Below, piece after piece: positions 45,801 through 57,500 of a DNA stretch of 64,000 nt. Origin of the DNA: Scolanthus callimorphus (taxonomy: Eukaryota; Cnidaria; Anthozoa; Actiniaria; Edwardsiidae); NCBI GenBank assembly GCA_033964015.1, contig CM066919.1:19284146-19348145 (forward strand), given 5' to 3'. How positions within the stretch are numbered: position 1 is the first letter of the stretch; each line of letters begins with the position of its first letter. The position numbers and the translations under genes are program-made. The notes under the pieces were generated by a model. That model was given only the letters and a program-made list of their open reading frames with translations, was not told the origin of the DNA and ran no database searches.

Positions 45801-48800
45801 TGTATTTAATGCAGCGAAATTTTGTAGTTTTACTAAAGTGATGATGTGTGTTCTAGTGCCGGTGTTAATTTTTAACAAAAATCGATTTTAATTTTCGGGG
45901 GCCATTTTGGAAAAAGGTCTATTCGTCTTCTTATATCGAACGAAAACAATAACAAAGCAGTGCAGTAGCTGACACGGGCTCTTTAAAGAGCCCTAGTCAG
46001 CCACTCCTTTGTTATTGTTTTCAGTTGATATGAAACAACGAATTAGGTGTAGAAATCTTGAAATAGTCTTCTAAAAACAAAGTTTTATTATTCATTTATC
46101 AAATTCAATCGAAAATATTGCACTACATTCCCTAACTCAGCCGATGGAAATGGATGCTTTCTCTGTCTCGGTATGTTGCTAGGATGACAAAATGGAGGCT
46201 GACAGAGGCTCTTTAAGTCAATCCCTGGCACTATCCCCTTGACCTTTTTCGGCGACCTTCTTGTTGAATACCTGTGGAATAGCTGGAGCTTAATTATTAT
46301 AAGCCTGATTCTCATCCGCCACGGCAGAGTTCATTGGGACTTCCTACCTCCGCGTTTGATCAACGCCACGGGCTCAAGTGATCTACCAGGTCGATTTGCC
46401 GAGGAATCTTGTCTTTCATTTGTTAATTTAAAAATCGTTGAAAATTAACCTTTCCTTTGCTCAGATGAGACGTTGAAGATATCATGTCCATATTCTCACT
46501 AACAGTTTACTGAGTGATTTCTTGCGAAACACAATAAAAACAGAGAGAAAATTCCCTCTTGCAATTGAAACGACGAAACTCTGATTGGCCGGCAATAGCG
46601 CTGTTCACGATGACGTCATCCATTATTATAATGTGCCAACTAGAGATCGATTGGCTCACGGTTGGCACATTAGGATTTGAATGACAATGTTGATAAATAG
46701 TGAATAGCGCTATAGTTAGAGGAAAATGTATGATTTCTTAGGACGATTGGTCCATATTCCCCACATAAAATGACTGTTCGCAGCTTTCTCTAAGTTGCAC
46801 AGAAATGATGTTTCGAATCTAGATCAGCTTATTCTTTGTTAGCTGACCCGCCACCTTAAATCTTACACTAAAAAAGCATCTCGGTCTATCTTGTTTTAAA
46901 CAATTTTTACCTTCGTCTCCCAGGGTATCGAGAAGCTAAAGACGAGCATGCGCGACACTCTGGAGCAGGCCAAGGAGCGCATCGATATTGTAGAGGAGAA
47001 ACTAGATGAGGTCGAACCCGAGCGAGCCAAGCAGATGATGAAAGATGTGCGCAAGCGCGCTAGAGACGTCGTTAGGTAAGATCAGCATAACTTCCCATCT
47101 CGTTCCCAGAGCCCGCGTATCTTTTAGGCCAGCGCCAAGATACGGAGCTCTGGAATAATCAAGTCGTGCGACGATTTTCATTGGTTCGTCATTCCTCTCC
47201 ACTGCCCATGCGCGCGATTTGAATTCGAAGGCAATCTAACGGAATATATTTTTCACACAAACATCCCTCTGTTGGGCGAAAACATCTTTCCGGTATCAAA
47301 CGCTGTGCATCAAAGTCTTTTCACTTGTAGATCTATTCTTATGAATTTTCGTAAGTATTTCTTAAGATAAATGTCCCAAAACTAGCATTATAACACGGCG
47401 AAATCATGTAACAAAGTCTTGATTCTGAGGCAAGTGTTCAGCGTTCAGTGTCATGCGCGCTGCTGACGAAGATCACGCCACTTTCAGCCAGAACGCACGA
47501 GATTGCATAACTTCAAAGTTCAGTGACAGGATATTAACCGAGAGATACACAGTGAAATACTGCCGATAGAGGCTGAGGCTAGTACTTTTTTGAGGCGGCA
47601 AATGGTGTATTGAAGCTCCATGTTTGTAGATGTGTGACATTTGTCGAACAAACTGTTTAAAAGGCGCGTGCATCATTCCGGTAGTTGTGGGACACGGCTT
47701 GGGCATTTCTGAATAAAGAAGAGCGCGCGCGCTCATAGCTGGAATCGTCCATTCAGTGACCGAGACCGAGTTCCGAGTCGTAAGGATTCCCTATCGCTCG
47801 GGAGCTAGTCCATTTGATTTCCGACTGGTTTAAATATCCTGTTGGAGTCTTGTCAAAAATGCATGCGGTACGCACACAAGAAACCATCGTCTTGTGGAAG
47901 AAGAAAAAAAGAAAGAAAAAACGGACGGAACGGTTCGTCGGAATTCTCACGAATTTGCCATTCCCTTGAAAACGCTGGTGTCTTGTGTTCAAGGTGTTGA
48001 CGAATTCATTTGTCCTGGTTAGTTCGACAGCGAGGACCATCGAGTTCTACAGGGGAAACGTCCATAACTATATATATAATATTTTCTTTCATTCGTAGAA
48101 AGGACGGGACTGTTCGTCTGATTTCTCACCACTTTCGTCGATAGAAGTAAAGTGTGCGAAGTTTCTAATGTCCCCTATTTCTAATTTCAGGTCACTCAAG
48201 GACGTTATGAAGAAGACAAAGGGCAAGTCACTCTTTCCCTTCGAAAAGGAGGTAGACGACGAAGAGGAGACGCCGGAAATGGTTGAGGAGGTCGAACCGG
48301 AATTCATGCCACCTGAGCCAGAGAGACCTGAAATTGAAGAAGTGGAGCAATCTGAGATTGACGACGAGTCCGAGGTGCTTCCCTCTCAGGAACCCGTAGA
48401 TTTCACCGAGGAGCCAGAAATTTGGCCTACACAGCAGCCGGAAGTAGACCCTACTGAGGAGCCGGAAGTAGATCGCACTGAGAAGCCGGAAGTGGAGCCC
48501 ACCGAGGAGCCGGAAGTAGATCCTACTGAGGAGCCAGAAGTAAATCCCACTGAGAGCCCTGAAGTTGAGTCCACTGAGGAGCCGGAAGTGGAGCCCACTG
48601 AGGAAATCGAGCCAACTGGTCAAACAGAGGTTGTTTCCAACTGTTGAATCGGAAGTGGAGCCGGAAGTAGAGCCAACTTATGAGCCGGAAGTTGAACCGA
48701 CCCCTGAAGTTGAAATTGATGACTTTGAGGACATGGATGATGATAATGATGATGATGACGATGACGAGTTTCAGGTTGACGAAGAGGACAATAAAGCCAA

Positions 48801-49113
48801 AGATGGTAATGAGGAGCAGGAGGAGGGGGAGAAAGAGGGGGAGGAAGAGGGGGAAGAGGACGATGAAGAGGAACAAGAGCAGGAGAAACCGGAGCAGAAG
48901 GAAGTAGCTCCTGTGCCAGAAGTGGAAGCCCATGCTGTCGACGTTGACATGCCCGAAAAGCCATTTGTACCCAAATGGCTCATCAAGGGCCGAAAAAAGC
49001 TGCGTAAACTTTGGAAGAAGAAAAAATGGGCCAAACTGCAGCGGTTTGAGCGCAAGCTCTTCAAAAAAGCAAAAAAAGCCAAGTTTGACCTTCCTCAAAA
49101 CGAGGAGCAGTAA
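42862..49113 (+). CDS. Secreted acidic repeat protein with cationic C-terminus (one frameshift)
   Basis: Exons are 42862-42910, 45138-45304, 46924-47075 and 48191-49113; all junctions are GT-AG and phases agree. The start is a clear signal peptide (MKAAFIVLVILFPLSQA). Residues about 18-125 are charged, heptad-like and probably helical. A Glu/Pro-rich region with seven 8-residue units of the type EPEV(D/E)PTE follows (about 206-260), then an Asp/Glu-rich stretch (about 299-375). The last about 50 residues are strongly basic with regular Trp, Leu and Phe, about 21 Lys/Arg. Length would be 429 residues. One extra T in the run 48634-48636 shifts the frame and gives an early stop at 48645; after it the second frame continues the same repeat to 49113. 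The protein is exported. Acidic secreted proteins are known from coral skeletal matrix, but the cationic tail also fits an antimicrobial or mineral-binding role. I recognise no named family. Confidence 0.75.
42911..45137 (+). other. Intron 1 of the acidic-cationic gene
   Basis: 2.2 kb bounded by GTAAGA and TACAG. It holds a family H repeat at 44920-45090 and a TTCCCATG-rich stretch at 44765-44890. No other gene is visible. Confidence 0.6.
44920..45090. repeat. Dispersed TIR family H copy
   Basis: TTCTCGTACCCAGAGCTGGG on the left; GCGCATGCGCCAGTGGCTGT and ACCAGAGCTCTGATTTCGAG on the right. It ends about 50 bp before exon 2 of the acidic-cationic gene. Confidence 0.6.
45363..46215. mobile_element. 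Nested foldback element in intron 2 of the acidic-cationic gene
   Basis: The outer arms (AGAAAGCATCCATTTCCATC against GATGGAAATGGATGCTTTCT) surround an inner pair, AATAGACCTTTTTCCAAAAT against ATTTTGGAAAAAGGTCTATT (about 45530-45925), and a central palindrome around CTGGGGGTATGACGCATACC. One outer arm recurs alone at 24345-24555. Confidence 0.7.
46620..46680. repeat. Short palindrome with TGTGCCAAC arms
   Basis: ATGTGCCAACTAGAGATCGA faces TCGATTGGCTCACGGTTGGCAC-like sequence. A similar arrangement with GTGCCAACCGTAGATTG is at 59660-59735. Confidence 0.5.
47094..47170. repeat. Dispersed TIR repeat fragment in intron 3 of the acidic-cationic gene
   Basis: ATCTCGTTCCCAGAGCCCGC on the left and ATACGGAGCTCTGGAATAA on the right, related to the arm at 51230-51320. 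Confidence 0.5.
47171..48190 (+). other. Remainder of intron 3 of the acidic-cationic gene
   Basis: No exon recognised. It ends with the acceptor CTAATTTCAG at 48181-48190. Confidence 0.5.
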
Positions 49114-51430
49114 AGAGGGATCTTTATTCTTAGATACAGACAATTATCTTATCTTTTGATTTCAAATTCCTAAAGTCCATTACCAAGGGTAATAGAGCGG
49201 GTAAATTAAACTTGCGTTTCCAACACGTTCCTATTGGCTAATGTCTTAAGCCCAACACACAGTGGCTCTTGTTTTCTTGGATCACGACTAAACGCAAGTT
49301 ACTTCGTCCCAGGATTGGTCAGTTGCTGAAATTGTCTCGTTTCTGATTGGTCAGTTGTTGAAATTGTCTTGTTTCTGATTGGTTAAGTTTCTTTAGTTGT
49401 CATTTAGTTTTCGACACTAATCTGAAATCCGCTCTAACAATCTTGCAAGTGTTGGTCCCTCTGGCGGTTTTTTTTTAGAAATACACATTTCTGACGCTGA
49501 GTGGGAGTGAACTCTTAAGCCTGGTGCACACTATCGACATAAGGACGTTATGTTGTTACGAAAAAAGCACGGGAAAATAATTGAAACAATCAATATTTTC
49601 CATGGATCTTCATTAGATTACTTTACCCAAGCAATCTTATTTTATTTTTTATCGACTTCAACTTCTTGGAACTACAAAATTTTGTTCGCGTGACATTTTT
49701 CTTATGTCGTTATGTCGCAAGTGTGCACCAGGCTTTATGGGAGATTCTTGCTCTTAGTAACACATGCTTGCAGATACTTACATGTCGCACGCGAAATAAT
49801 TCCATATTTCTTTACTTTGTTTATATAGCAAAAGATTTGTTTTCACATTATAACACTTGTATTACCATTATATTTATATTATTTTGTTTGTAACATCATG
49901 AGTTTGACGCGCGGATGACTTGGAGAAACTTCTCTGCCAATTCATCAGCTTGTAGGAGTGAATTTCATGCGATATAGGCCAACGGCAAACGCCGAACTTC
50001 AGCCGCTCTTCTTCCGTCGAACCTTTCCGTTTTCCAAGGATGCCGCTTCATTATACTTTATAATCAAGAAATGTCTATTGTTTTGTATTGGAACGGCGCG
50101 AGTCTGGCACGGCGTTTGCCGTAGGCCCATTCTCGAACCCAGAGCTCCCCGGCTCGTAACCTCGCGGGTGAGGCTCTGGTGACAGTCACTGACGCATGCG
50201 CGAGATTTAATACAGAGCCGCTGAGAGAAAGATCTTTCAGCGCATGTTCCAACCCTCAAAATCAGCCAATCAGCGACGGCCCACAAATGGATGTCCCCAG
50301 AGCCTCCCTTGCGAGCAGATCAGACGAGCCGGGGAGCTCTGGGTACGAGAATGCCGTAAGCCTTAACGTTGCTGACGGTTTCTTTTGTTCTTTAGTCGTT
50401 CAATTAGAATGCACAATACGATCAGCTGTTGCACGATCTTCGATCTGTACATGGGCTGCACTTTTTATGTATCTATTTTTAACAGGTTTCTACTGTGATT
50501 ATTCAGACTGTATATCATATACCATATAATAACCGTATAAAGACTAGTTATACAATGCTTTTGAGTGGAGTACTTATATCTTGTTATAATGTTTTTTCAT
50601 GTTCATACTTAACAGTAGTCGCCGAAGGCGACGTGACTACCGGCGAATAGTCACCGAGACGAAGTCGAAGTGACTATTCGCCGATAATCACGGAGCCTGA
50701 GGCGACTTATTGTTTTAGTATAATTTCTCAAGTGATTCAGTGATTCATGAGTTTTTTTTAGCCAAATTCTTGTTTTGGGGGATTTTTTCAGGATCATAAC
50801 AAAACTTGCGCGCGCACTCTCAATCCTTTCAAAGTTATAATCACCGGTAGGTGACTATAGCACGAGAAAACAAACTTCTCGACCAATCAGCGCGCGGAAA
50901 CTCTTATAATCATTTGAGTAATTACACTAAAGCCGGATATCTTTTTGAGGACGTTTTTTCTTTTCGAGGAGGAAAGGGCGAGGAAATATGCGAGGTTTGC
51001 TACAGTGTAATACGACTTTCAACCGTGTAATACGGCCTTTGGTGTGCAATACTGATGCGTAAACACGCAATTATGGGTAAAATTGCGTCACAATCGTATA
51101 ACACAGCAGTAACACGGAATATCTCACGCGTACCATTCTCGAACCCAGAGCCCCCTGGGTTCCGGTTTGAACGTTATATGAAAGCTCGTTACGTTTGACC
51201 TACCACGCATGCTCACAAATCGGATTCCCCCAATCTCGTTCCCAGAGCCCGTGAATCTTTGAGCCAGCGGCAAGCTTGGCGCTGACCAAAAGATATGCGG
51301 GCCCTGGAACGAGATTGGATTCGCCCAGTGGCCTGAATCTTGTCGCTGGCCAAGATGACGGGCTCTGGGTACGAGATTGCTCGCGGGTGAGGCTCTGGTG
51401 ACAACCACTGCATGACGCATGCGCGATAAT
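49114..51430. other. Intergenic region between the two plus-strand genes
   Basis: Holds three GATTGGTYAGTT-type CCAAT motifs near 49313-49390, one end of the GAGCGG family (49418-49437), a hairpin of CGAAGGCGACGTGACTA type near 50617-50700 and two family H repeats. No supported gene. Confidence 0.5.
50128..50355. mobile_element. Complete dispersed TIR family H element
   Basis: ATTCTCGAACCCAGAGCTCC on the left and GGGGAGCTCTGGGTACGAGA on the right are inverted ends. Inside lie GAGGCTCTGGTGACAGTCAC, GCATGCGCGAGATTTAATAC, and CCAGAGCCTCCC. This is the reference copy for the family in this window. Confidence 0.75.
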
Positions 51431-51432
51431 TT
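51130..51432. repeat. Composite family H repeats just upstream of the collagen-lectin gene
   Basis: A unit ATTCTCGAACCCAGAGCCCC and its inverse GACGGGCTCTGGGTACGAGA surround an inner ATCTCGTTCCCAGAGCCCGT / GGGCCCTGGAACGAGAT element. It ends about 30 bp before the putative TATA box. Confidence 0.6.
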
Positions 51433-51464
51433 CTGGAATTTCCGCTTCGCATAAACAGGAAGTT

Positions 51465-51470
51465 TATAAA
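51465..51470 (+). promoter_or_regulatory. TATA box of the collagen-Ig-lectin gene
   Basis: TATAAA 73 nt before the ATG at 51543. Supported by position only. Confidence 0.45.
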
Positions 51471-51542
51471 GTGGTGGCAGGCATATCGGCTATACGGCTC
51501 TCGTGAGACCACTGACGGCGTCTTTCGTGGAGTGGTGTGAAA

Positions 51543-54500
51543 ATGGTCCACAAGGACAACTACTCTTCAATCCCTTCGCCTGCTAAAGCTACCATTGTTC
51601 TCGTGGCCTTGCTAGCATGTGGTGGCGAGGTTTTGAGAATCGAGTTGAAAATGAAAGAGCAAGCGGCAGAGCTAGTAGTTCTGAGGAACGAACTGGAAAA
51701 TGGAGACCATTTGAGACTCGTAACACGCGGGAAGTCCGGTAAGTGCCATTTTATGTTGTGAACAACAGTACCGGAAAAGAATCGGCGATGATTTCGTTGT
51801 ATCTTTAGGTTTTATTCAGCGATATTTGTTTCACTGATAAAGTGCTATATGAACTTCCGCTCGATCGCTTTTTTTTTTTTGCAAAACGCTTTGTTGATTG
51901 ACCTTTTACCATTGAAACCCAAGCTCAGTCTCATACCCACACGTTCGCGTCACTTATTTTTGCCTTTTTGTCACTGAGAAAAATGAAGTCTGTCCTTATA
52001 TTATTACCCTGCGATCAGTGGTTTCCTCCTCTCTTAGGGCGACGGCGAGTAAGAGAGCAGGAAACCTCTGCTCGCAGGGTATCCTTATATTTGTTTTTAA
52101 GTATCTTTTTTATCAGAAATGCAACAAAAAAAGCAAAGGGGGGTTGCCGCAAATTCATCCCCCTCCCCTCCGGTACCATGTTGGGGGTACGAGTTAGCTT
52201 GCATGTACGTCCAAGGCAATAAAGGCCCACCATCAAACGAGAGCCTTTACGGCCTAATATACATATTATATTATAGCGATTCAGAATAACTGAGTATAAC
52301 AACAAATGTTATGCATATCTATTATAAATATTCATAACTTACAGAAGCATTGATGATTATATGATCATCAGATCGGTCGGATGCTTTAGGGGCTTAACAC
52401 ATGGTTTCAAAATGAAGGTTTTTTGAAAATAATTACCCGCGGGCCACCTTAACTAAGAATCAGATAGGCTTCTGACGACGACAGTCGCGTTTTCCACAGG
52501 TATCCCGTATAATAAAGAGGAACGGGTGACACGCCAAAGACGCAATGGCGGAACTTCACTAAAGAACTCTTCATACCCAAGCTTTGGGGAGATTCAGAAC
52601 GAGCTCCGTAATATAAATCAAGCCATAGCTGGTCTAACAATTTTATATGCGGCTCGTAATAAACTACTCCATCAGGGCCCGCCAGGTCCCCCTGGTCCCC
52701 AGGGACAAAAAGGCCAAAAGGGAACACATGGGCGTCGAGGGCGTAAGGGCCCTCCAGGGCCCATGGGGTTGCCAGGGGTGCACGGAAAGCAGGGAATGAA
52801 GGGAGCGCCAGGGTTGAAAGGTGAAAAGGGCGCGAGAGGAGATGCAGGTCCCCGTGGTTTGCCTGGACTTAAGGGTGATCCTGGTGTTCCTGGCAAATCC
52901 CTGGCTGCACCAAGTGTGATCATCTCCCCATCAAGGCTGATTGTTAATGAAAGCGACACCGCTGTGCTTCATTGCTCTGTCAGCGGATACCCCCGCCCTG
53001 TTATACAATGGAGCAAAGTGGGCGGCTCGCTACCAGTTCAGGGGCGATCACATGACGATGCGCAAGGGAAACTGGTTGTCAGGGACGTTCGGAGCGGAGA
53101 TGAGGGTGTTTATGAGTGTTCTGCTTCAAGTTTAATGGGAAAGGCTAATGACAAGAGCCAAGTTATTGTCAACTGTAAGTATGCTCAATGAAACAGGGTT
53201 GGAATAATAATAAGCTAAGATCACCAGAAGAATAATTTAAATTTAGGAACCAGGATCTTGACAGAACTCTATTTGTTTTGCCAGCAAATGTTAAATACAA
53301 AAAGAAAGTTCCTAAAGTAACAGGCTTTCCAGCCTTTTTGCAGGTAGCCAAAAGGGGGCGGGGAACACGTTTTCTGATTAACAGATCCGTTGCGTGCCCG
53401 CCGTGTGTGTGTTTCGTATCCTTCTTTGGTGTACGCAAGGCCTCCTCTGGGATTTTATCTCGCCGCGAGTTGATGCGAGATAAAGCGAGATAAGGGGAGA
53501 ATAGCTCAATTGAAAGGCGAGATAATGTCCCTTACGCAGTGCATGTCTCTGAATGTCGCTGGTATACAATATACACCTAATTCAATGGACTGCTTGCAGG
53601 TGATACTGGGTGTTCTGGTATCGCGGAAAGCCCGGTCCGTTCGCAGACGGGCGCCATCGTTGCGCTCGCCCCCGGGACCGCGCGCCTCAAAATTCCGGGG
53701 ATTGCGCCCGATCAGCGAACGGACCGGGTTTTCCGCGATACTAGAACACCCAGTACCGCCTGCAAGCAGGCTACTAATCCAATAAACGTTGCTTTTATTT
53801 GGGATTTGCTGTTAAAGCGCGGAATACAATGGAATGTTTTGCTTGAGTGACCATCAAACAATATACACTTAATGACTGCTCCCGAGGGAAACATCAGTTT
53901 TGTTTCCCGAGAATCTCGATGTTTCCCGAGACGAAGTCGAGGGAAATATCGAGATTCGAGGGAAACAAAACTGATGTTTCAGACCCGAGGGAGCAGTCAT
54001 TAAGTGTTTTGTTATATAGCAAAAAATAAACTGCAATTATTAAGTCAAAACAAATGTATTTCAAGAACGAAAGAGAAGTTACAAAGTTTGTGCGCGACTG
54101 CATCATGTAAAGGGAAAACACTCATAAACAACACAATTTTCTTGTATTAGCAAAAACTTATCAAAATTAGCAAAGGTTTTAAAAAGACTCGCGTGTTTAC
54201 AATAAACTTCCTCTTTTTTCCCGCTCTCAAACGAGACGCGCGAAAGCAATATTCCCCGACCAGTCAATAATTTTTCGAAATATTGGCTGATCGGGGAATA
54301 TTTGATTTGTACTTCACCACGTGACCTTGAATTAGCCAATAAGAGCGCGCGCTCGGCTGGAGTGAGCACTCGCTATATAACAATGGCGCTCGACGCCCAA
54401 AGTCCAATTCCCAAACCATCCTTTGTTAAAGGCCCATCACCAACCTTTGCGCCCTGTTTTCTTTTGTTTTCAAATTGATCCATTGTATTTCGGGTGCTCT

Positions 54501-57500
54501 GATTGGCTAAGAGTCCGCAAAGGCTCTCGGTTTTTGATGGGCCTTTAAATGGGTGTATACATTATCGCATCTAATGCCTCATGGCTAGCGCGACAAAGAA
54601 TAATTGTATAGAGAGCGGTGTGAGCTCGTTATTGTTTTATGAGCTTTGAAATGTTTTTATATTTTTTAGGTAGAGTCTGAATTTTTTTTCTATTTCTCAT
54701 GGTGATTTTCTTTTTCTGTCCAGTTCGTCCTCGCACTTTCCTCCCAAAAGGACCAACCTATGCTACGGAAGGAGAACACATCACTCTACCTAAATGCTCT
54801 GCAACAGGATTCCCAGCCCGAATCTGTCTTGGTCAGCTTCGTTTGGTAGCTTGCCACAGGGACGTGCTGTGGTCAGTAGAGATGGACTCTTAAAAATAAT
54901 TGCTCTAAAAGTAGAAGATACTGGGACATATCTATGCACGGCCGAAAACCTATTGGGAAAGGATCAACGTACAACTGTGTTGGTTGTCCTGAAGCGTCTT
55001 GCGTTCACGGTCAAACCTGACAACGTTACAGAGGTGATACTAGGAGGCAATGCGTCCTTAGTATGCGGAGTTAATGATCCACACGCACGGGTCACGTGGC
55101 AGAGGGAAGATGGGCGTCAGTTGCCTGTAGGCAGAGCCAATGTCCGCGATGGAAACCTTACACTGAGTAACGTTGAAATCTCTGATAGAGGCGCATACGT
55201 CTGCAGAGCTGAGAATCGGGATCGTACAATTATCACTGCTACTACTACACTTGGTAAGTGTGAATAGGGTCTATGAACGTTTGAAAAAGCCTCGGCCTAC
55301 CCCTACTTTGTTTTAGTTTACGAGCAGAAGTCACGAAATAAGGATCTGAAAAAGTTTGTTTCTTGCCTGCTAGTAATTACTGACCATGTATACGGCCCTG
55401 GTTCGACCTTAAAGAACTACTGAGGACGCTATAAACCCTCTTTAGTGATCACCCTCAGTATGTGCTTATAGCCGCTTGTGCTGCCAGTGGCGCCGTTTGG
55501 ACCCAGCGTAATTCAGGGACTCCCATATTTTTGGGGCAGGGTGCTCGTCGTACCTTTTAGGGTTTAAAATCAGGCCTCTGGTACCTTTTAGGGACGTGTC
55601 ATTATTTACGGGGGGGGGGGGGGGGGGGGGGGGCTCCCATTTTTTTCGAACAAGACTAAAAAAATTTAGGACCCTCCCCTTGAACATAACAAAAAAAATG
55701 TGACCCTCCCCCAGTCGTAGGTAAAAAAATTGGGACCCTCCCCCATGCAATTTATTGCTGAAAAACCTGTTAGATAGACTATTGTCCAAGTGATGTAATG
55801 TCTCTTTCATTCTTCTTAATAACAGAACTACTTTTTTCTTACTTCTGTCATGCACCAGTCAATTGACATCACGGCCCCCCGATTTGACATTCACTAAGTG
55901 TTAAATGTTACTATTTTCCCGGTCACCAGGGCATGGTCGTTGTTAAAGCTCCAGGCCCCCGGCGACACTTTCGCAACATGGCGAAACGCGCCTTTATTTT
56001 GATAAACGCATTTCATCAAGCCTCCAGAGAAAAGGTTTCACGCGCTACAAGTTATTATTATTCATATGCGTGAAGCGCAGCCCCAAAACGAATTTCTATT
56101 TCGTATCACTGGAGGGCTTTTGGGGTTTTCATTTGTCCTTGCAAGATACACATGCTTGTAACGACATTCGTACGCATCCATTTAAGCGCCACAAGCGAGT
56201 TCTCTAAAACTAGATTAGATGCCATTCATTATGCGCGCGAAGCGCGCCGAAATTTTCAACATAATGAGTGAAATAAACTAGAGAATGATATAGAACTCGT
56301 TGCTGGAATCTCTCTTTCAAGGCTTCAGGTTTCGAGAGATCCTCCCCCTTTCACTCGCCCAAAAATGAAGTGATCCCTCCCAAAATCCTCCGACTTCGGT
56401 CCTTAAACCAATATATTTCCGCACGATAATCGAACTTCTGGTTCAGCGTTAATTCCCTGTAATGCCCCGCTGAATATCCCCGCTATAGAAGGTCCGTCTT
56501 TTAAAAATTCCCTGTCCTTCCTCAGGTGGGGGCCGGGTGTCAATTGACTCGGTGCATAAGGAACCGCGGTTATTATTCATCGCCTCGATTATTTACGTGG
56601 AGGCTGTTTGGTAATACACGGGTAAAATACAGTGATCCTCCCTCTAAGTACAATGATTAACGTAATCCCACATCTCCCTTTCCCTGTTTGACCTAGTACT
56701 GTATACATTTTACAGAAAACGGGCTCGCATATCCTTCGTTGCGCCCAAATTTTGATAAACGTCTGTTTGTTTGTTCATCGTTTTTTTTGTTTGTTCATCG
56801 CATTTCATCAAGCTTTAGAGAAAGGGTAGATGAACATGTTTTGTGTACGGCATAGTAAACAAAAGCCTGTCAGGAGCTCAGGAAGTACACTACCTCAACT
56901 ATATAGGTTAGGTTATATTATTCATGCGCACAACTGCGCTCCGCAAATGACGAATTATTAATATTCATGTGCGCGAAGCGCGGCCCAACGGACGAATTTC
57001 TATGGTTGTAACGTCGAAAACTCACGCTTACCTAAGGGGTCTTCTTTCAAACATATAGTGACTTGCCCTCCAGGCCTATCATTTGCAGGGAAATTTAGCG
57101 AGAGCTTGATTTTCCTTGTCAAGATAACTTGTTCTTGTCAACGGTAGTGTCCTCATTGCTCAAAGAGTATATAAGATGTCATTGTTTATGCGCGCGAAGC
57201 GCGCCGAAATTTTTATGGAGAAGTTGCTGAAATCGCCATTTGTTTTACCCTCTTCATCGTCCAAATGTTGCTGAAAAAAATTATGACCCTCCCCACAAAA
57301 ATAGGAGCCCTCCCCCCCGCTAAATAATGACACGTCCCTTAGGGGGTAAAATTCGAAAACTTACAATTTTTTCAGATAGGTAGCTGTTAGAGGTCCGTTC
57401 TAGCAAATCAAGCAAATCACACTTGTTGGTAGCCTGAATTTCAGACGTGTTTCCCTCGTAAAAAATACGAGAGAAAATTACGAGGGAAAATACGTCTTGT

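Noticed and set aside
48228..49143. Long open frames on the minus strand opposite the acidic-cationic gene
   Set aside because: They are antisense shadows of a GAG/GAA-rich repeat; the plus-strand frame has a signal peptide, matching splice phases and the periodic residues.
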